The position numbers and the translations under genes are program-made. Shown here in pieces: positions 44,388 through 49,573 of a DNA stretch of 49,573 nt. Positions within the stretch are counted from its first letter, which is position 1; each line of letters begins with the position of its first letter. The notes under the pieces are model-generated. The model did not search any database. It had not been told where the DNA came from and saw nothing but the letters and a program-made list of their open reading frames with translations. This DNA comes from Verrucomicrobiota bacterium (lineage in GTDB: Bacteria > Verrucomicrobiota > Verrucomicrobiia > Chthoniobacterales > Xiphinematobacteraceae). The stretch lies in NCBI GenBank assembly GCA_023269545.1, contig JAHFTB010000015.1, forward strand, positions 1-49,573. The letters run 5' to 3'.

Positions 44388-44612
44388 TTGATGCAAATTC
44401 CTGCCAATGTCTTCGGACCTGCTTGTAAAAAAGGCATGGCAAATTTTATTAAATTATTTATATCCACACAAATCGAGCAGTTAAATTCAGCACAGCTAAA
44501 ATCAATTTCCATAAAGATCTATGTGAAATTAATTATGGAAAGAGACACGCCTGAACAAACCGCATTCCCCACTCTTAGTTTTTCTAACATTCCAATAGGA
44601 TCGGGACTTTAA
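44388..44612 (+). pseudogene. Short ORF with one unit of the giant protein's repeat, probable fragment
   Basis: The 74-codon frame contains TQIEQLNSAQLKSI, 'YVKLIMERDTPEQTAF' and 'PTLSF'. It aligns with the first unit of the downstream giant protein (AQIENLTAEQVKAL, 'FEMEPKEQTDFIKKLS'): Q-I-E-x-L, Q-x-K and EQTxF-x-x-LS coincide with small gaps. I read it as a degraded fragment of a related gene or a lost 5' part. Chance similarity is not excluded. It ends 63 bp before the giant gene. Confidence 0.4.
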
Positions 44613-44675
44613 AAGAGAGTATATCACTCTCCTCTTCATCTCTGCATCACCTCACATCAGTTTTTAAAAATTATC

Positions 44676-47600
44676 ATGGATACAAATTCCCAACATCCAG
44701 TAGCACCTATTTTCATTCACAATCATTCCAATAGAAGAACAGAACTACCAGCACCACAAGAGAACACGTCATCTACCTCGAAAAGCAACTCCCTCTTAGT
44801 TCCGCAGCGACAAACCGCTGCTATTTCTCAGAAACCCTCTCATTCCTTCCTCACACAGAGGTTTCTGAAAGAGACACACTTTTCCAGTACTCATCCCCCC
44901 TCTTGGATCTTCGAGGATAAAGAGGCGCAAATTGAAAATTTGACAGCCGAACAGGTAAAAGCGCTTTTCCCAATGATCTTCGAAATGGAGCCGAAGGAAC
45001 AGACTGATTTCATCAAAAAACTGTCACCTGCTCAGCTCTTTCTCCTCAGTCCGGAACAACTTTTGCCAATCGTCCCACAATTAAGAAAAGACTTCCTCTT
45101 CGAATTAAAAAAAGAGGACCTTGAGAAACTCAGGTCCATTTTCTCGCAAGCAACCTCTGACGACGTCGCTATTATTTTTCCGAAAGTTCTCACGATGGAT
45201 GTAGACGATAGAGGCGTCTTCGTTAGGGAATTACTTCAACCGCATCATTTTTCCCTATTAAGCTCAAAATATCTCAGTCCAATTCTCTTCCAAATGACAT
45301 ATCCGCAAGTCAAAACCCTCGAACCCTTGCGGTTGAGTCAAATAGAATCGGAGGATCTTTTACAGTTTATGCATGTGGGTAAATGGACTCACAGCGACCA
45401 CATGGTAGAACCATTCTATTCACTAACGATAGAGCAATTTCAGGCACTATGGCCCATCTTCTTAAAGTTGGAACCCGTAGACAGGGCATTTTTCCTAGAT
45501 GCCGTCCCTTCATACTATTTTCCATGGATGAGCGCCGAAGAAATAGGCCCCGTACTCGGGGCATTAAACCGTAATCAGATCCGTCAACTGCGGTCTAAAC
45601 AAGTTCAGGAATTACTTCCCTGGATTTCAAAAATGGAGAAATGGAAAAAAGTCTTGTTTGCCGGATGCCTGCAACCTCTTCAATTGAATCATTGCAGTAT
45701 TACCGATCGCATTTTTTTACAGGATGATTTCACATTGGAAGAGATTAATAATATTAATATGGAGGAATCAGGACCTTCCACCATTGCTTTGTTACAGCCA
45801 CGGCATATCAAGGCACTGTGGTCCAAGATTCTCCGAAAAATATATCACTCAGGTCCTTTACTCCGCTCCGATCAACTTGCTCTTTTGGGGGAAAATGAAT
45901 TCAAACAACTATTATCCTCTGATTCTTTAATTAAATTTTTATTTTTTACCACACCGGAAGATATGGAGATACTTTGGCCGACAATTTTCAGCCTCGAATC
46001 AAAGCTTAAAAGTGCTTTTATTAGCCACCTGCTGCCTTACCACTTCTTGCCTCTTATAATATCGAATTCATCCCTGAAAATCGATAAGCTTTTGCCCATA
46101 CTTTCTGATCTCAGACCGATTCAAATTCGAGATCTACTAAACTTTGTTCCAAAATGGCAGCAAGAGAAAGAAAAATCCGTTTTTATCAAGACATTGATTC
46201 CTCATCTCAGATCAGACCAACTGACGAGATTGGATGCAGAACAAATTGTACCGCTACTCGAATCGATGAAGTCGGAACAAATTCAAGGACTGACGTATCC
46301 TATCAAAATACAACTCAGGCTAAATATTGCCTTCAATGAAAATAGGTTTATTACAGATTTTGATAGAAAACAACTTAATGCCATTTTCCCAGCAATATTA
46401 CAATTAACACCGAATATCAGAACCGCTTACCTGAAACAGCTGCCTCCTCAGCAGTTTGCTCAATTAAATTCCGAAAACATTCGAAATTTGCTACGAGTGT
46501 CGAATCAAAATGTACTTCCCCTAATGCTCGGCAAGCTTACTCCCAAACAGATTCAAGCACTGAATTCCCGATTCATAGAGGACTTGTGGCCGCTCGTAAA
46601 AAAAGAAACCAGCAACGAGAACATCCTCCGGTTTGTAAATTCTCTACTTCCTCAGCAGCTCACTCGAATCCCTCCGACACAGCGTCCGCTCATCATCAAT
46701 GAAGGGACATCCGAAGAACTGAAAAAGGTCAAAATAGAGGAATTATCAGAAATGCAAACCGCTTTCCTGAGGAGCGATCAGATTCGAAAATTTTTCCCAA
46801 ATATTTTAAAAGTGGAAAAAAATTCTGCCATTGTCTTTCTTAAGCAATTACATCCTGACCAATTAAATTTCAACGGAGAGGAGCTTTTATTATTACAGAA
46901 TGCAGAAATCGGAAGTGAGATTTGGTCGCCAGCTCAACTGCAAAAACTATGGTCAGCAGCTCTCGGCATGAAGAATCAGGAAAGGAAACAATTTATTCAT
47001 GGAGTCTCATTAAAAGAGCTGGAAAAGGGGGTATTTTTCTTAGGAGAAACGGACCTGGTTCTGCTTGCACAGTCAGATGTGTCTTTTGAAGAGTTGGATC
47101 CCAAATGGGTGAAGGATCTCATGGAGATCATTTATGTACGGATTCAAGGGAGCGCAAGAAAAGCGTTTATTAATAAATTGCCACAATTGCCCATTGCGGA
47201 TTATCAATCCGTTTCCGGAAAATATACTCAAGCGCTTCTTTGCGTAATCCCCTGGAAAAATGACCTTTGGGAAAAGGATCTTCTCGAATTGGCTCCGGAG
47301 CTTTCTCCGCAATATGTAAAACGCTTTTTCTCGGAGATTCTAAAAAAGGGAACGGAGTTTACTATTGATCTTCTTGCTCGGTTACATCCCCATCAACTTT
47401 CATTACTTGATGCACAGGATCTTTTTCCTGCACTGGGAAAATTAACTTCCGAACAAATTAAAAATTTAAGTTTGGACCATTTAAAAGAACTTGCGCCACG
47501 TATTTCAGAAATGGAAGCGTTGGAAAAACGCTACTTTATCCATCAATTGCTCCCTCAACAGTCCCATTACTTAGCTTCGATGGGATTTTTCTCGGCTGAA

Positions 47601-49238
47601 GATCTTTCCGACAAAGAGCTTGATCAGTTGAATAAAATTTCCCCCCTTCAACTTAAGCTGTTCCTGCGGATGCTCATTCAAAAACCGGAACTTTTTATAC
47701 GACTCTGGTCACAACAAATTTTGAAAATGAAAGGAAAAGAGAGGACCGCCTTTATTCAAGCTCTCGGATGCGATCCTTTGTCGATACTGAAAGCAAAAGA
47801 TCTTGTTCCTATCTTTGGGGAACTCCATTCCACACAAATACAAGCATTAGATCGGAATGTGATTCAAGAATTACAGCCTCATATCTTAGCTATGGAAAAA
47901 GTGAAAAGAGGCCTGTTTGCCAAACAGTTGCATCCTTCTCATCTTGCTCTGTTAGGAGTGGCTGGCCTTGCTCTGGTCCTAGAAGATTTAACGCCTGAAC
48001 AGATCAGGGGCCTCGACTCCAAAGTAGTTGCGGAACTGCTATTCTCTCTCCACAAAAAGAGCAAAGACACAAGAATTAATTTTCTGAGCTATGTGAAACC
48101 TGCTCAACTCTCATTGGCAAAAGCACAGGATCTGGGTCCCCTATTGGAAGATCTCACACAGGAACAGCTCCAAGGCTTGTCTCAACTGGAGGACTTCGTA
48201 CCATATCTCTCAAAATTGGAGCCTTTAGATAGGATCTACTTCTTTCATTGTTTGCTTGCTCAGCAACGCGATGAATTCACTGCTTTGGGGGTTACCATCA
48301 GTAACGATCTTTCTCAAGATGACATCGCAAAGATGAGATGGGAAGAAGCTCCGGCTCATCAGCTTCGTCTGCTATCGGCTGAATCTATTAAAAAAATACT
48401 TCCCACTATTTTAAAAATGGAGAATTCGAAAAAATTTGTTTTCATTAAGCAACTCCAGGGAAATCAGCTTTTTTTATTGAATGCCAAGGAAGTGCTTTCT
48501 GTGGCTCCCGCGCTGACTCCGGAGCAATTTCAAGCAATGTTCGATCGGATGCTCTCGATGGAGAGTGGAATTTTTAACCATCTTCACCGCCACCAATTTT
48601 CCCTATTGCTCCCGGAGGAGCTAGCCCAAGTACTGAATCAAATACCGCCGGAGATGCTTAAAACATTAATAAAATCCAGGACTCAGTTTTTGGAAATCTG
48701 GCCTATCATCATGAAAACGGATCCGGTGAGGAGAAAAGCACTCATCAAAGCCTTTTTAGAATTCGGCTGGTTTCGCTTTTTAGATATCAAGGAAATTGGC
48801 CCTCTGTTTAATGCAATGGAGCCAGAGATGTTGCTGCAATTTGACAAGTCGTCCATTTTCCCGAAAGAGTTTTGCTTGTGGCTGGCAAGAATGGAAAATT
48901 CCAAAAAAGAAGCCTTCTTTCAGTTATTCCATTCCAATGCACTGTCCCATATGGTCCGGATATTATGGCCAGGGATCCCAACGCTTAATGAGCCGGACAG
49001 GACTTCTTTATTACAATCCATGTTACGTCACTTAAATCCCGGACAAATCAAAAAACTATTGCCCTGGATTTCAAGTCTTAAGCCGACTGAAAGACGCCTC
49101 TTCATGGAGCACCTTCAAGCCGATCCACTCACTCTCCTGAGCAAAGAGGAGCTTGTATCCGTAGGCTATTCCATGACATTCACTGACGTTAGGCACTTAG
49201 AGGAGCTCTGGGAGCAAAAAAACCATTTTAGCCCATAA
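44676..49238 (+). CDS. Giant degenerate-repeat (alpha-solenoid-like) protein, unknown function
   Basis: The 1520-residue protein has a Ser/Thr/Asn/Pro-rich N-terminus of about 80 residues without a membrane signal. From about residue 85 nearly the whole length consists of units of roughly 60-75 residues. A unit reads like 'L[TS]xEQIQAL', then 'LxPxIxxMExxxRxxFIxxL' and 'xPxQLxLLxAxDLxPLL'. Clear examples are 'LTAEQVKALFPMIFEMEPKE', 'LTSEQIKNLSLDHLKELAPR', 'LTPEQIRGLDSKVVAELLFS' and 'LTPEQFQAMFDRMLSME'. Units are predicted helical and amphipathic, so a solenoid is likely. No enzyme motif is seen. I do not recognise the family; a secreted or host-interaction protein is plausible. The last 18 residues (from act at 49182) are encoded by element R6. 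No good Shine-Dalgarno. Confidence 0.8.
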   Translation: MDTNSQHPVAPIFIHNHSNRRTELPAPQENTSSTSKSNSLLVPQRQTAAISQKPSHSFLTQRFLKETHFSSTHPPSWIFEDKEAQIENLTAEQVKALFPMIFEMEPKEQTDFIKKLSPAQLFLLSPEQLLPIVPQLRKDFLFELKKEDLEKLRSIFSQATSDDVAIIFPKVLTMDVDDRGVFVRELLQPHHFSLLSSKYLSPILFQMTYPQVKTLEPLRLSQIESEDLLQFMHVGKWTHSDHMVEPFYSLTIEQFQALWPIFLKLEPVDRAFFLDAVPSYYFPWMSAEEIGPVLGALNRNQIRQLRSKQVQELLPWISKMEKWKKVLFAGCLQPLQLNHCSITDRIFLQDDFTLEEINNINMEESGPSTIALLQPRHIKALWSKILRKIYHSGPLLRSDQLALLGENEFKQLLSSDSLIKFLFFTTPEDMEILWPTIFSLESKLKSAFISHLLPYHFLPLIISNSSLKIDKLLPILSDLRPIQIRDLLNFVPKWQQEKEKSVFIKTLIPHLRSDQLTRLDAEQIVPLLESMKSEQIQGLTYPIKIQLRLNIAFNENRFITDFDRKQLNAIFPAILQLTPNIRTAYLKQLPPQQFAQLNSENIRNLLRVSNQNVLPLMLGKLTPKQIQALNSRFIEDLWPLVKKETSNENILRFVNSLLPQQLTRIPPTQRPLIINEGTSEELKKVKIEELSEMQTAFLRSDQIRKFFPNILKVEKNSAIVFLKQLHPDQLNFNGEELLLLQNAEIGSEIWSPAQLQKLWSAALGMKNQERKQFIHGVSLKELEKGVFFLGETDLVLLAQSDVSFEELDPKWVKDLMEIIYVRIQGSARKAFINKLPQLPIADYQSVSGKYTQALLCVIPWKNDLWEKDLLELAPELSPQYVKRFFSEILKKGTEFTIDLLARLHPHQLSLLDAQDLFPALGKLTSEQIKNLSLDHLKELAPRISEMEALEKRYFIHQLLPQQSHYLASMGFFSAEDLSDKELDQLNKISPLQLKLFLRMLIQKPELFIRLWSQQILKMKGKERTAFIQALGCDPLSILKAKDLVPIFGELHSTQIQALDRNVIQELQPHILAMEKVKRGLFAKQLHPSHLALLGVAGLALVLEDLTPEQIRGLDSKVVAELLFSLHKKSKDTRINFLSYVKPAQLSLAKAQDLGPLLEDLTQEQLQGLSQLEDFVPYLSKLEPLDRIYFFHCLLAQQRDEFTALGVTISNDLSQDDIAKMRWEEAPAHQLRLLSAESIKKILPTILKMENSKKFVFIKQLQGNQLFLLNAKEVLSVAPALTPEQFQAMFDRMLSMESGIFNHLHRHQFSLLLPEELAQVLNQIPPEMLKTLIKSRTQFLEIWPIIMKTDPVRRKALIKAFLEFGWFRFLDIKEIGPLFNAMEPEMLLQFDKSSIFPKEFCLWLARMENSKKEAFFQLFHSNALSHMVRILWPGIPTLNEPDRTSLLQSMLRHLNPGQIKKLLPWISSLKPTERRLFMEHLQADPLTLLSKEELVSVGYSMTFTDVRHLEELWEQKNHFSP

Positions 49239-49279
49239 GATTTTAGCCTATAAGGTTTCCCTTTTTTGCGTCACATCAC
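49181..49279 (+). repeat. Dispersed element, copy R6, overlapping the giant gene's 3' end
   Basis: The left end CACTGACGTTAGGCAC, the interior GAGCTCTGGGAGC and AAAAAAACC, and the right end TGCGTCACATCAC match the family. It is longer than the others because the segment ATTTTAGCCCATAAG is partly duplicated (ATTTTAGCCTATAAGG). It encodes the last 18 codons and TAA of the giant protein. Confidence 0.88.
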
Positions 49280-49400
49280 ACATGAAAACTAAATAGTATT
49301 CCAGTCTCTTTAATATAGCGGAATTCCTTTAAAATGAGAATGCATGTGTCTGGGATTTTTGATTCCAGCGAGGCGCAAAGCGAAGGCCCTATCTGAAGAG

Positions 49401-49573
49401 TGAAGTGGTGCCGAAAAGGTGGACAGGGGAGATAACCTAAAAAGAACCGTGAACACCAAAGAAAATAAAAGCAGTAGGAGATTCGACGAAGAATTCAAAC
49501 GCAGTGCGGTGGAGATGCTTGAGAGGAGAGATCGAAGTGCAAAACAGCTAGGAAGGGAGTTGGGGGTATCGGT
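49401..49573 (+). mobile_element. IS3-family insertion sequence, left end (partial)
   Basis: The end reads TGAAGTGGTGCCGAAAAGGT then GGACA at 49401-49425, the usual style of IS3-family terminal inverted repeats (TG-A-TG-CCC-AAA-GT-GGACA). The transposase OrfA begins at 49449. The other end lies outside the window. Confidence 0.7.
49449..49573 (+). CDS. IS3-family transposase OrfA, N-terminal fragment
   Basis: From GTG at 49449 the frame codes MNTKENKSSRRFDEEFKRSA, then VEMLERRDRSAKQLGRELGV, running off the window end after 41 codons. 'RRxFDEEFKRxAVEML' followed by a helix-turn-helix with 'AxxLGxxLGVS' is the N-terminus of the IS3/IS911 OrfA HTH domain (transposase_8). Whether the element is complete cannot be seen. 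Confidence 0.85.
   Translation, partial: MNTKENKSSRRFDEEFKRSAVEMLERRDRSAKQLGRELGVS

Larger units (their letters stand above)
43659..44675. other. 1-kb AT-rich intergenic region upstream of the giant repeat gene
   Basis: It holds element R5 (43961-44043) and a short fragment with one unit of the giant gene's repeat (44388-44612). I see no further gene, RNA or promoter that I can support. The base composition is more AT-rich than the core genes nearby. Confidence 0.6.

Noticed and set aside
1..49573. CRISPR arrays
   Set aside because: No regularly spaced direct repeats with spacers were seen.

Overview
The window looks like a Gram-negative bacterial chromosome. Pal and TolB are present, DnaA sits next to DnaN, and ordinary housekeeping genes dominate. 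Gene content and style (a TreS-maltokinase fusion with GlgX/TreY/TreZ, a DksA-like/bL33/bS18 cluster, effector-like genes, a verrucomicrobial-looking integrase) make me lean towards a member of the PVC group, perhaps a host-associated Verrucomicrobiota. This is inference; the window has no rRNA to settle it.

Layout. (1) 1-6510 is an accessory block. It holds the end of an ISAs1-family insertion sequence, an XRE/ImmA metallopeptidase regulator with an unknown operon partner, a STAS-like protein, a Cys-His-Asp papain/transglutaminase-like protein, a broken XRE regulator, a broken toxin-type (GT44-like) glycosyltransferase and a tyrosine recombinase lying against a tRNA-Arg(UCU) gene. It reads as an integrated island that is decaying: one in-frame stop and two apparent one-base homopolymer frameshifts are visible. 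(2) 6700-15000 is core metabolism and repair: ppc, thiG, mutS, a short-chain dehydrogenase and cfa. (3) 15064-25156 is a trehalose/glycogen block: treS-mak fusion, glgX, treY, and a convergent treZ that overlaps treY. A second glgX-type debranching enzyme lies at 41472-43634. Together these genes can convert glycogen to trehalose (GlgX, TreY, TreZ) and trehalose to maltose and maltose-1-phosphate (TreS-Mak). (4) 25391-32386 holds an ECF sigma factor, a sodium/solute symporter, dnaA, dnaN and cinA. (5) 32387-33047 is a gene graveyard with a duplicated scrap of cinA and an ankyrin-like remnant. (6) 33060-41165 holds an M14-type peptidase and aguB, a cyclophilin, a metallo-beta-lactamase-fold protein, 5-formyl-THF cyclo-ligase, tolB-pal, pheA, and a dksA-like/rpmG/rpsR cluster. 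(7) 43635-49573 is accessory again: a 1520-residue protein made of a degenerate helical repeat, then the start of an IS3-family element.

The most unusual features are two. One is the 1520-residue repeat protein, which I cannot assign to a known family. The other is a family of six ~85-bp dispersed elements (26173-49279), with imperfect terminal inverted repeats and a predicted branched fold. One copy supplies the last 18 codons and stop of the giant gene, and another supplies the stop codon of the 5-formyl-THF cyclo-ligase gene.
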